Positions 54,355 to 62,422 of a DNA stretch of 64,000 nucleotides are shown piece after piece (position 1 is the stretch's first letter; each line of letters starts with the position of its first letter). The notes under the pieces were generated by a model. That model did not search any database and had not been told where the DNA came from. It worked only from the letters and a program-made list of their open reading frames with translations. The stretch comes from Rhodospirillum rubrum ATCC 11170 (lineage in GTDB: Bacteria; Pseudomonadota; Alphaproteobacteria; Rhodospirillales; Rhodospirillaceae): the NCBI RefSeq assembly GCF_000013085.1, contig NC_007643.1, positions 3,729,501-3,793,500 of the forward strand, read 5' to 3'. Both the position numbers and the translations under genes were made by a program.

Positions 54355-56343
54355 ATGACGAGAACGGCGGAAAGCTTCCCCGCGGCGCATGGAGCTTCCG
54401 GGGAAGCCACGGAGTCCGCTTCGGTCTCTCCTCCTCGCGCTCCCTCGGCACCGTCGGGCGCCACGCCCTCGGGGCCATCCCCTCCCGATCTCCCCGCCCG
54501 TGGCCGGAAAAGACAGGTCCTCGCCCGTTTGATCGGTCGCGGGGTTCCCTTGCGCCGTCAGGTGCTGGCGCTGCTGATTCTGGCCTTGCTGCCCGGCGCC
54601 CTTTACGCCGGGCTGATGGCCCATAATTCCTATACCACCGACCGGGAACGCGCCCGCGAACACCTGCGCCAGCAGGCGATCGCCGCCGCCGCCCAGGAAA
54701 GTGCCGCGATCACCGGCGCCGAGCAGGTGGGCAAGGCCTTGGCCCTATTACCGATCCTGACCGCCGACCCCGAGATCTGCCGCGAAAGCATCGACCGCAT
54801 TCGCAGGGGCTTTCCCGCCTATCAGTCGATCTTCGTCGTCGATACCGGCGGAGGGGTCATATGCTCCGCCATCCGCCCGGGGGTGGACATGCCGGCTTCG
54901 GTGGCCGAACGCCCGTGGTTCAAGGCTCTGATGAGTCAAGGCCGGCCGGCGCGCGCCAGCGAAATCTCGCCGGTCATCCGCGATCAACCGGCCATCCTGG
55001 TGGCGATTCCCATTCCCGGACCCGACGGCCTGCCGCGCGGGGCCGTGGGCTTGGTTCCCCGGCTTGAAGGCGGGGCGATGCCCGGCAAACGCTTTCGCGC
55101 CGATGGCGGCGAAGCCATCCTGGTCGACACCGAGGGCAAGCCCCTGCCCGGCTCAGAATCGCTTGCCATGCTGCCCGACGCCGCCCTGCTGAGCGGGCTT
55201 CAGGCCACCAGCGACCGACCCGCCGTTTTCGATGCGCCGGGCCGTGATGGCCAGCCCCGATCCTATGCCCTGGTGCCGCTTCCGCGCGGCTCGGTCAATC
55301 TGCTATTCGCCCGCCCCGAAGCCTCGGCCTTCGACTGGGCGCAGCGCGATGTGGTGACCCGGCTGGTCGGACCGCTGGTCATGCTGTTGTTCACCCTTCT
55401 GGTCACCTGGGTGGCCATCGACCGGCTGGTGCTGCACTGGCTGGCCGAACTGCGCAAGACCACCCGTTCCTTTGCCCGGGGCGACTTCGGCCAGCGTCCG
55501 AACCTCGCCGCCGCTCCCCAGGAGATTCAGGAACTGGGCGGCACGCTGTCGCGCATGGCCGACACCATCAAGGCCCGCGAGGCCGAGTTGGAACACACGC
55601 TCAGCCACCGCGAGGTGCTGCTGAAGGAAATTCACCACCGGGTGAAGAACAACCTTCAGATCGTGTCCAGCTTGCTGTCGCTCCAGCACCGCGCCCTTCC
55701 CCCCGGTCCGGCCCGCTCGGCCCTGATGCAGGCCCAGACGCGGATCAATGCGCTGGCCACCGTTCACCGCAGCCTTTATGAGACCGAGGATCCCAGCCTT
55801 GTCGACCTTGGCCGCTTCCTGCGGGAATTGGGGCAGTTGATCTATGACGGCATGGGCGGCCTCAACGGCATCGTCGATCTCGATATCCGGATCGACGGCG
55901 CGGTGCTGGTCACCAGCGATCAGGCCGTGCCGTTATCCCTGGTGATGACCGAGGCTTTGACCAACGCCCTGCGCCACGCCTATCCCGATGGTCGCAGCGG
56001 TGTCATCCGCGTCCGCCTTGGCGCGCTGGATGCAGAAGAGACCCTTGCCGCCGCCGATGCCACGGAGGCGACGGGAACCCTCGGCCGACCCACCCATTGC
56101 TTGTCGGTGGAAGATGACGGGATCGGGCTGGCGGCCGAGGTTTCTCCGATTGATTCGGCGCAGGGCGAAGGCACCTGGACCACCATCGGACTGGGTCGGC
56201 GCGGCATCGGGGCGACGCTGATCCGCAGCCTCGCCCGCCAAGCCGGCGGTCGGGTGACCATCGGCCTGCGCGAGGGAGGGGGCACCAGGGTCAGCCTTGC
56301 TTTCGCCGCCGCCCGACCTGCGCCGCCGCCCGCCGCTTCGTGA
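54355..56343 (+). CDS. phyK: PhyK-like membrane sensor kinase (HWE/HisKA_2 type)
   Basis: 662 residues. A Pro/Ser-rich cytoplasmic N-terminus is followed by a membrane helix (VLALLILALLPGALYAGLMA, about 63-82), a Cache-like periplasmic sensor, a second helix (LVGPLVMLLFTLLVTWVAID), HAMP, and a HisKA_2 domain with EIHHRVKNNLQIVSSLLSLQ (phosphohistidine His428). The ATPase domain follows (MTEALTNALRHAYPDG; SVEDDGIGLAAE). It is the likely kinase for PhyR. Confidence 0.9.
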   Translation: MTRTAESFPAAHGASGEATESASVSPPRAPSAPSGATPSGPSPPDLPARGRKRQVLARLIGRGVPLRRQVLALLILALLPGALYAGLMAHNSYTTDRERAREHLRQQAIAAAAQESAAITGAEQVGKALALLPILTADPEICRESIDRIRRGFPAYQSIFVVDTGGGVICSAIRPGVDMPASVAERPWFKALMSQGRPARASEISPVIRDQPAILVAIPIPGPDGLPRGAVGLVPRLEGGAMPGKRFRADGGEAILVDTEGKPLPGSESLAMLPDAALLSGLQATSDRPAVFDAPGRDGQPRSYALVPLPRGSVNLLFARPEASAFDWAQRDVVTRLVGPLVMLLFTLLVTWVAIDRLVLHWLAELRKTTRSFARGDFGQRPNLAAAPQEIQELGGTLSRMADTIKAREAELEHTLSHREVLLKEIHHRVKNNLQIVSSLLSLQHRALPPGPARSALMQAQTRINALATVHRSLYETEDPSLVDLGRFLRELGQLIYDGMGGLNGIVDLDIRIDGAVLVTSDQAVPLSLVMTEALTNALRHAYPDGRSGVIRVRLGALDAEETLAAADATEATGTLGRPTHCLSVEDDGIGLAAEVSPIDSAQGEGTWTTIGLGRRGIGATLIRSLARQAGGRVTIGLREGGGTRVSLAFAAARPAPPPAAS

Positions 56344-56404
56344 CTCCGCCCATCGCCGTCATGGAATTCGGCAAGCCGCCCGCTTGCCAGAGAGAGAGGC
56401 CGAC

Positions 56405-57472
56405 ATGGTGCTAGAGACCCAGCCTTTGGCGACGGCCGACGATGCCGGCGTTCAGGATTTCCCCCCAGCCTCCGAGCCGCGGCCGGCGATCCTGGTTCTG
56501 CTCAACCGCTCGGCCGGCAGCCTGATCGATAACGATCCCGATGAATTCGCCCACGCCCTGGGCCAGCGTCTTGAAGCCCTGGTCGCCGGGCGCGGGGGAC
56601 GTGTCGATCTTCGCCTGCTCGAGGGCGGAGCGCTGGTCGATACCCTGGACTCGATGTTGAGCGCCCAAGCCGGCCGGCCGGCGGCCGTTCTCGTCGGCGG
56701 TGGCGACGGCACCGTCCTGGCCATCGCCACCCGCCTGATCGGCAGTCGGATCCCCCTTGGCATCCTGCCGCTGGGCACCCTCAATCTGCTGGCCCGCGAC
56801 CTGCTGATCCCGCTCGATATGGACGCCGCCTTGCCGGCGCTTCTTGATGGCGTCCAGGGCGAAATCGATGTCGCCCGGATCAATGGCGCGCCCTTTCTCA
56901 ACCTCACCATGCTCGGCATCAAGTCTTCGATCACCCGCATCCGCGAACGCAACCGGGGCAGCCTGTCGCCCTGGCACTGGCTGCGGATGGTCTGGCATGC
57001 CCTCAAGCTGTTCCGCCGCGCCCCGCGCGAGCCGATGATCCTGGAAACCCCCCAGGGAACCCGCAAGGTGCGCGCCCATGGGCTGGCGGTCGCCAATAAC
57101 GGCTATGCCGATCGCCCGGGGTTGCTGGTCTCGCGCGACCATCTGAATGGCGGGGCCCTGGCCGTCTACATCGGTCGCCACCAAGGCCTTCTGTCGCTTG
57201 GTCGCCAATTGCTGCGTCTGGTCGGCGGCCGCTGGCAGCACGATCCCGAGCTTGATCACTTCACCACCAGCCATCTGGTCATCCATACCAAGCGTCCGCA
57301 GATCCACACCACCGTCGATGGCGAGCCGCAGTTGCTGCCAACGCCCTTGACCTTCACCCTGGAGCGGGCGGCCCTAACGGTGCTCGCCCATGGCGAGGCG
57401 GCGCGGCGTCTGGCCGATCCCCGTCCCGGCCCTTTGGCGCGGCCGCCGGCGGTCGTGGCGGCGGCGACCTAA
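56405..57472 (+). CDS. Diacylglycerol-kinase-catalytic-domain lipid kinase
   Basis: 355 residues. The DAGK_cat domain has LVLLNRSAGSLIDNDPDEFA, VLVGGGDGTVLAIATRLIGS and LGILPLGTLNLLARDLLIPL. The C-terminal beta domain (VDGEPQLLPTPLTFTLERAA) is typical of YegS/BmrU-like lipid kinases. Lipid substrate unknown (diacylglycerol or sphingoid-like). GAGAGAGG precedes the ATG at 56405. The phosphoesterase gene follows 4 bp later. Confidence 0.9.
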   Translation: MVLETQPLATADDAGVQDFPPASEPRPAILVLLNRSAGSLIDNDPDEFAHALGQRLEALVAGRGGRVDLRLLEGGALVDTLDSMLSAQAGRPAAVLVGGGDGTVLAIATRLIGSRIPLGILPLGTLNLLARDLLIPLDMDAALPALLDGVQGEIDVARINGAPFLNLTMLGIKSSITRIRERNRGSLSPWHWLRMVWHALKLFRRAPREPMILETPQGTRKVRAHGLAVANNGYADRPGLLVSRDHLNGGALAVYIGRHQGLLSLGRQLLRLVGGRWQHDPELDHFTTSHLVIHTKRPQIHTTVDGEPQLLPTPLTFTLERAALTVLAHGEAARRLADPRPGPLARPPAVVAAAT

Positions 57473-57476
57473 GGCC

Positions 57477-58346
57477 ATGCGGCGCATCGCCCACATCTCG
57501 GATCTTCACTTCGGCCGGGTCGACCCCGACGCGGTGATCGCCCTTGGCCAGGAACTGATCGCCCAGGCTCCCGATCTGGTCGTCGTCAGCGGCGACCTGA
57601 CCCAACGCGCCCGCAGCCGGCAATTCCTCGATGCCCGGGCCTTCCTCGATTCCCTGAAACTGCCCATCCTGGTCGTTCCGGGCAATCACGACGTTCCCTG
57701 GCATAACCCGGTGCAGCGCTTCCTCGGCCCCCACGGCCGCTTTCGCAAGATGATCGGCAAGGACCTCAGCCCGGTGCTCCGCGATCCGGAAATGACAGTG
57801 GCCGGGATCACCACCTCGCGCGCCCTGGTCCCCCATTGGAATTGGGCGAACGGCCGCATCTCGACCAAACGCGCCCGCCGGGTCGCCACCCTGCTTGCCG
57901 CCGAGCCGGCGGAAAAACTGCGCGTCGTCGTTACCCACCACCCCTTGGCTTTCGCGCCCAGTCCCACCGGCGGCGCCAGCCCGGATGGGACTCTGCCAAC
58001 CTTCAACGCCGCCGGGGCCCTGCGCGCGCTTGGCGCGGCGCGGGTTGATCTGATGTTGAGCGGCCATATGCATGTCAGCCGCGCCGCCTGCCTGAGCTTC
58101 CCCGGCCCCAAGCCCGACGGAACGCCGTGGACGGCCGTCGTCGTTCAGGCGGCCAGCGCGATTTCCACCCGCCTGCGCGGTGAACCCAACGCCTATAATA
58201 TGATTGAAACCTCGGCGAACGGCCTGGATGTCCACATCCGCGCCTGGACGGTGGGGGCGCAAGACTTCGCCACCGTCGCCACCCGCCACTTCGCCCGGAT
58301 CGATGGCGTATGGGCGGCCAGTCAGCCACTGACCGGGCAATCGTAA
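57477..58346 (+). CDS. Calcineurin-like metallophosphoesterase
   Basis: 289 residues. All motifs are present: HISDLHFGRVD, VVSGDLTQRARS, VVPGNHDVPWH, VVTHHPLAFAP and LSGHMHVSRAA. It is a soluble phosphodiesterase/monoesterase of the class III cyclase-PDE/CpdA-like group; substrate unknown. With the lipid kinase just upstream, a phospholipid-head-group role is possible. Confidence 0.92.
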   Translation: MRRIAHISDLHFGRVDPDAVIALGQELIAQAPDLVVVSGDLTQRARSRQFLDARAFLDSLKLPILVVPGNHDVPWHNPVQRFLGPHGRFRKMIGKDLSPVLRDPEMTVAGITTSRALVPHWNWANGRISTKRARRVATLLAAEPAEKLRVVVTHHPLAFAPSPTGGASPDGTLPTFNAAGALRALGAARVDLMLSGHMHVSRAACLSFPGPKPDGTPWTAVVVQAASAISTRLRGEPNAYNMIETSANGLDVHIRAWTVGAQDFATVATRHFARIDGVWAASQPLTGQS

Positions 58347-58480
58347 GCAAAGGCCGCCCCTTGGCTTCGGCCCGGGGCGCCCCATGTCAGACCCACAAGC
58401 GCAAAGACTTTTCCCGCCTGTGAGGACTATAAAAAGGGGATCGGTCGATCCGATCCGTCACATCAAGGGGATAGACGACG

Positions 58481-58669
58481 ATGAGCATTGAGGTCGGGGG
58501 CTTTTTTGGCTTCGTTCTGCTGATTTGCGATATCTGGGCGGCGATCAACGTGATCAACAGCCCGACGACCTCCACCGGGGGCAAGGTGGTGTGGGTCGTG
58601 GCCATTTTGCTGATGCCGGTGCTGGGCTTCCTGGCTTGGCTGTTCGCCGGCCCGCGCTCGGCCCGCTAG
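58481..58669 (+). CDS. PLDc_N-domain small membrane protein
   Basis: 62 residues with two membrane helices (FFGFVLLICDIWAAINVINS; VVWVVAILLMPVLGFLAWLF) and the PLDN hallmark W..(L)P..G...W..F. The family resembles the N-terminus of cardiolipin synthases; the role of stand-alone forms is unknown. A repeat element begins at its stop codon. AAGGGG precedes the ATG. Confidence 0.85.
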   Translation: MSIEVGGFFGFVLLICDIWAAINVINSPTTSTGGKVVWVVAILLMPVLGFLAWLFAGPRSAR

Positions 58670-58745
58670 AGCGCCGAGCGTGAAATCTGGTTCACGCTCG
58701 GCACTCTAAGATCTTGATCGTCAAGCAAATCGTCGTCGCACTCTG
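58668..58745. repeat. Dispersed composite repeat, copy E (inverse orientation)
   Basis: CGAGCGTGAA (58675-58684) pairs with TTCACGCTCG (58691-58700). This is followed on the minus strand sense by the module CAGAGTGCGACGACGATTTG then GATCAAGATCTTAGAG, matching 28526-28567 in the other orientation. It fills the gap between the PLDN gene and the flagellin-like gene, with a further imperfect repeat to 58775. Confidence 0.75.
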
Positions 58746-58816
58746 GTTCAGATTGCTCGGGATTTGCTCTAAACCCGCGCCCCTGATCAAGGGCGCTGTG
58801 GATTCGCTCCCGCGGT

Positions 58817-59599
58817 TCAGAACAACTGGGTGACGGCCCGTTCGCTGCCGGCGGCGATTGACAAGCTGCTGGCGGCAAGCCGGGTGCGGGTATCAAGGGC
58901 CAAGGCCTCGGCCCCATCGCGGTTCAGATCGCTTTCGACCAAACCGGCCGCGCCGGTTTCCAGGGTGTCGCGCAGGGTCTGGGTAAAATCGGCCCGGGTC
59001 GAGAGCGCCGAGGCCGAAGTGCCGAAGCTGGCGGCGGTGTCGCGGATCTGGGCGCGCGCCGCATCGACCGAGGCCACCGACAGGCCGAGCGAGAGCCCGG
59101 CGCTGTCGCTCGCCTGACCGCCAATGCTCAGCGAGCCACTTCCCCCCTGCCGATAGCTCACCGTCAGATCGCTCGCCCCGCCGCTCCCCTGGCCGGCGAT
59201 CAGATTGACGCCGCCGATGCCGCTGTCGGCGGCCAGAGAATCGATCTGGCGGGAAATCTCGTCGAAATTTTGCTGGAGACGGGCGCGCTCGGTGGCATCG
59301 TCGCTGCGTTCATACTGATCGGCGATGGCCCGGGCCTGATCCAGGGTCTGGCCGATGGCGTCAAGCCCGGCCGAAGCGGCCTCGACCGTCGACAGCGCGC
59401 TGGTGATGTCGTTCTTGGTGCTGGCCAGATCACTGGCGCGGTCCGACAGGCTGAACGACGAGATCTGGGCGAACACGGCCAGACGCGTATCGCGCTGCCC
59501 GTTTGCCAGCTCGACCTGATTGACCCCCTGCGCCCGGCTAAGACGCTGGATCTCACCAACCGTCGTCCGCGTCGCGGACGAGAGGGACGTCGTGTCCAT
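58817..59599 (-). CDS. Flagellin-like protein (short, orphan)
   Basis: 260 residues. The N-terminal helical region (MDTTSLSSATRTTVGEIQRL) carries a flagellin/hook-associated pattern with Ser/Ala/Gln-rich helices, and the C-terminus (LVESDLNRDGAEALALDTRT, then SLSIAAGSERAVTQLF) is the flagellin C-terminal domain. The central variable region is short. It stands alone, away from other flagellar genes, and is divergent from the kai operon. It may be a minor flagellin or FlgL/flagellin-like filament component. The start at 59599 has GGTGGAG 9 nt upstream. Confidence 0.82.
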   Translation of the reverse strand: MDTTSLSSATRTTVGEIQRLSRAQGVNQVELANGQRDTRLAVFAQISSFSLSDRASDLASTKNDITSALSTVEAASAGLDAIGQTLDQARAIADQYERSDDATERARLQQNFDEISRQIDSLAADSGIGGVNLIAGQGSGGASDLTVSYRQGGSGSLSIGGQASDSAGLSLGLSVASVDAARAQIRDTAASFGTSASALSTRADFTQTLRDTLETGAAGLVESDLNRDGAEALALDTRTRLAASSLSIAAGSERAVTQLF

Positions 59600-59774
59600 G
59601 AGCGCCGACTCCACCAAAGGATATTAACCAAAAAGGATGAATCATTAAGGATGGAGGTGGGGATCCAGATCCGCTGAAACAAGGGGGATGCGGTCTTTAT
59701 CCCTGGACAGAATGATGGAATGGACTAGGATAAACCCAGCCTAAGGGTGAGAACCTCCGTTGATACAAGGTGAC

Positions 59775-60602
59775 ATGGAGACCAGGCATCTTCCCCCGAT
59801 CTCCGTTGTCGGATTTCATGGTGGCGCCGTCGAGGGAACGGTGGAGCGCGTGCGCCGGACTCTGCCGCAAACCCGCGTTCTTTCCTCGCTAGCCGATGAC
59901 CTCGCCGCCGAATCGGCGCTGGTCATTCTTGTCGTCGGCGCCTTTTGCCCGGTCAACGCCCTGGCCGCCGCCGTCAGCGATGTCGTCGAACGCGCCGGCG
60001 TTCTCGTGGTTCTCGACAGCCCCGACGATGCCCTGGGTCTCGCGGCCATGCGGGCGGGGGCCGACGACTGGATCGCCGCCGACCTGCTGGAACCCGAGGT
60101 GATGATCCAGCGCATTTTGGAGCGGCGGCGGGCGGCGAGCGAGCATCAGCTCGCGCTCGACAGCACCCTACGCGCCGAGGAGGCCGACCGCCTGGACAAG
60201 ATGGTCGGCGGCACCCCCACCCCCACCACCGCCCGCACCTTTGGCAGCCGCCCCTTGCGCGAGGGGCTGCCCGAGGTGTTCGCCAGCGCCGTGCTCAGCC
60301 TTAACACCCTGATTGATCAAGCGATCGATGAACGGATCTTCGGACCGGGGGCGGGAACCGACGCTGGCCTGCGCGCCCTGGCCGACAGCCTGGGTTTCGC
60401 CCGGGCCAGTCCGCGCGATGTCATCGATCTGTATGTCACCATGCTGCGCGGCGCCGAAGAAAGGCCGACGCCGCGCCGTCAGGCCCTCGCCGCCGAGGAA
60501 GGCCGGTTGATCGCTTTGCAATTGATGGGACATTTGGTCACGCATTACAGACTGCGGGTGATTGGAGCGCCGGGGCGCACGCTGGGCCGGGGGAGACGTT
60601 GA
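59775..60602 (+). CDS. Pseudo-receiver plus KaiA-like helical domain protein (candidate KaiA analogue)
   Basis: 275 residues. Residues 8-125 fold like a receiver (ISVVGFHGG; VLVVLDSPDDALGLAAMRAG; ADDWIAADLL), but the phosphoacceptor Asp and the invariant Lys are missing (VILVVGAF; WIAADLL). After a linker, residues 167-265 form a helical domain whose segments ALADSLGFARASPRDVIDLY and EEGRLIALQLMGHLVTHYRL follow the pattern of the cyanobacterial KaiA C-terminal (RsbU-N-like) domain. KaiA is 284 residues with the same order. The stop is immediately followed by the kaiB ATG. ATG 59775 is preferred to TTG 59760. Homology to KaiA is an inference from short-motif comparison. Confidence 0.7.
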   Translation: METRHLPPISVVGFHGGAVEGTVERVRRTLPQTRVLSSLADDLAAESALVILVVGAFCPVNALAAAVSDVVERAGVLVVLDSPDDALGLAAMRAGADDWIAADLLEPEVMIQRILERRRAASEHQLALDSTLRAEEADRLDKMVGGTPTPTTARTFGSRPLREGLPEVFASAVLSLNTLIDQAIDERIFGPGAGTDAGLRALADSLGFARASPRDVIDLYVTMLRGAEERPTPRRQALAAEEGRLIALQLMGHLVTHYRLRVIGAPGRTLGRGRR

Positions 60603-60911
60603 ATGGGTCCAACCGTTCACCTCACGCTTTATATCTGCGGCGAAACCCTGCGTTCGCGCAACGCCCTGCGGGCGATCGACCGCATCCGCCACGCCTACGG
60701 CCCCCATTGCGCCATCAAGGTGGTCGATGTGATCGACAGTCCCGCCGAAGCCGAGGAGCAGCGGATCCTTGCCACGCCGACCCTTGTGCGCGACCTGCCC
60801 CCTCCGCGACGACGGGTCGTTGGTGATCTGATCGATGTGGACCAGGTGTGCCGCATCCTTGATCTCCCCCTCCCGCCGTCGTGCCTCGAGAACGCGGACA
60901 TAACGCCATGA
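60603..60911 (+). CDS. kaiB: Circadian-clock-type protein KaiB
   Basis: 102 residues, thioredoxin-like: VHLTLYICGETLRSRNALRA and the signature ILATPTLVRDLPPPRRRVVG then DLIDVDQVC. Fold-switched KaiB binds KaiC and resets its phosphorylation cycle. It directly abuts the upstream pseudo-receiver gene and its TGA overlaps the kaiC ATG, so the three are co-translated. Confidence 0.96.
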   Translation: MGPTVHLTLYICGETLRSRNALRAIDRIRHAYGPHCAIKVVDVIDSPAEAEEQRILATPTLVRDLPPPRRRVVGDLIDVDQVCRILDLPLPPSCLENADITP

Positions 60912-62422
60912 CCCTTCCCCTGCTGACAGAAGTCGAGAAGCTTCCCACGGGAATTCCCGGGTTCGACCTGATCGCCCATGGTGGACTGCCGGCCGGTCGA
61001 ACAACGTTGATCGTCGGCACGGCTGGCAGCGCCAAAACCATCTTTTCCGCCCAGTTCCTGGCCGCCGGCATTCAGTCCTTCGATCAGGGCGCGGTTTTTG
61101 TAACCTTCGAGGAATCGGTCGCCGATATCCGGCGCAATCTGGCCGGGTTCGGCTGGGACATTCCGGCCTGGGAAGCCGCCGGGAAATGGAGCTTCGTCGA
61201 CGCCTCGCCCTATCCGCTCGAAGATGGCGACGTGGTCGGCTCCTATGATCTGGGCGGCCTGCTCGCGCGCATCGAACATGCGGTGCGCCAGACTCCGGCC
61301 ACCCGGGTCGTGCTTGATTCCCTGGGGGCGGTGTTCATGCGCTTCGCCGACCCGGCGACCTTGCGCAACGAATTGCTGCGCATCGCCGCCGCGCTCAAGG
61401 ACATGGGCGTCACCACCCTGATGACCGCCGAACGCTCCGAGGAAGAAGGGCCCCTGACCCGCACCGGCATCGAGGAATTCGTCGCCGACAACGTGGTGAT
61501 CCTGAGGAACCTGCGCGAGGGCGAGCGGCGGCGGCGCACCTGCGAAATCTTGAAATACCGGGGCGCCTATCACCAGAAGGGCGAATTCCCCTTCGCCATC
61601 CTGCCCGGATCGGGGGTCCAGGTGATTCCGCTTTCGGCCATGGAACTGCGTCAGGGATCGTCGGATCTGCGCATCCCCTCGGGATCGGTCGATCTCGATG
61701 GCATGTGCGGGGGCGGGTTCTTCCGCGATTCGGTGGTTCTGGTCTCGGGGGCGACGGGCACGGGCAAAACCCTGATGAGCACCCATTTCCTCAATGGCGG
61801 ACTGCAGGCGGGCGAGCGGTGCCTGCTCTTCGCTTTCGAGGAAAGCCGGCCGCAGTTGTTCCGCAACGCCAGCGGCTGGGGCATCGACTTCCAGGCGGCC
61901 GAAGACTCGGGCCAGTTGCGCGTCGTCTGCGACTATCCGGAAGTGGCCTCCATCGAAGACCATCTGATCAAGATCAAAGAGGAAATCGACACCTTCCACC
62001 CCCATCGGGTGGCCGTCGACAGCCTGTCGGCGATCGCGCGGATCTGTTCGGAACGGGGCTTTCGCGAATTCGTCATCGGCTTGACCTCGTTCATCAAGCA
62101 TCAGGAGGTCGCCGCCCTTTTCACCTCGAACACGCCGACCCTGATGGGCGGATCATCGGTCACCGAGGCCCATATCTCCTCGATCACCGACAGCATCATC
62201 TTGCTGCGCTACGTGGAGACCTTTGGCGAGATCAGCCGGGGCGTGATGGTCTTGAAGATGCGGGGCTCGCGCCACGAGAAGGAGATCCGCGAGTTCGCCA
62301 TCGATGCCACCGGCATGCATATCGGCCGCCCCTTCCGCACCGTGACCGGCATCCTGGCCGGCAATCCCCAATACTCCCACCAAAGCGAGGCCGACCGCCT
62401 CGACAGACTATTTCCCAAGTGA
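60908..62422 (+). CDS. kaiC: KaiC, circadian-clock-type autokinase/phosphatase
   Basis: 504 residues, two RecA-like lobes. CI: Walker A GTAGSAKT (37-44; canonical GxxxxGKT has Gly where Ala42 stands), Glu68-Glu69 in FVTFEES. CII: Walker A GATGTGKT (281-288), Glu311-Glu312 in FAFEES. The phosphorylation site AHISSITD gives Ser424-Ser425 (Ser-Thr in Synechococcus). It ends shortly after CII, without the long C-terminal coiled coil reported for the Rhodobacter protein. The kinase gene follows with a GTGA overlap. Confidence 0.95.
   Translation: MTLPLLTEVEKLPTGIPGFDLIAHGGLPAGRTTLIVGTAGSAKTIFSAQFLAAGIQSFDQGAVFVTFEESVADIRRNLAGFGWDIPAWEAAGKWSFVDASPYPLEDGDVVGSYDLGGLLARIEHAVRQTPATRVVLDSLGAVFMRFADPATLRNELLRIAAALKDMGVTTLMTAERSEEEGPLTRTGIEEFVADNVVILRNLREGERRRRTCEILKYRGAYHQKGEFPFAILPGSGVQVIPLSAMELRQGSSDLRIPSGSVDLDGMCGGGFFRDSVVLVSGATGTGKTLMSTHFLNGGLQAGERCLLFAFEESRPQLFRNASGWGIDFQAAEDSGQLRVVCDYPEVASIEDHLIKIKEEIDTFHPHRVAVDSLSAIARICSERGFREFVIGLTSFIKHQEVAALFTSNTPTLMGGSSVTEAHISSITDSIILLRYVETFGEISRGVMVLKMRGSRHEKEIREFAIDATGMHIGRPFRTVTGILAGNPQYSHQSEADRLDRLFPK

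Noticed and set aside
59760-59775. TTG start for the kaiA-like gene
   Set aside because: ATG at 59775 is five codons downstream with AAGGTG just before it; the TTG has no clear ribosome site.
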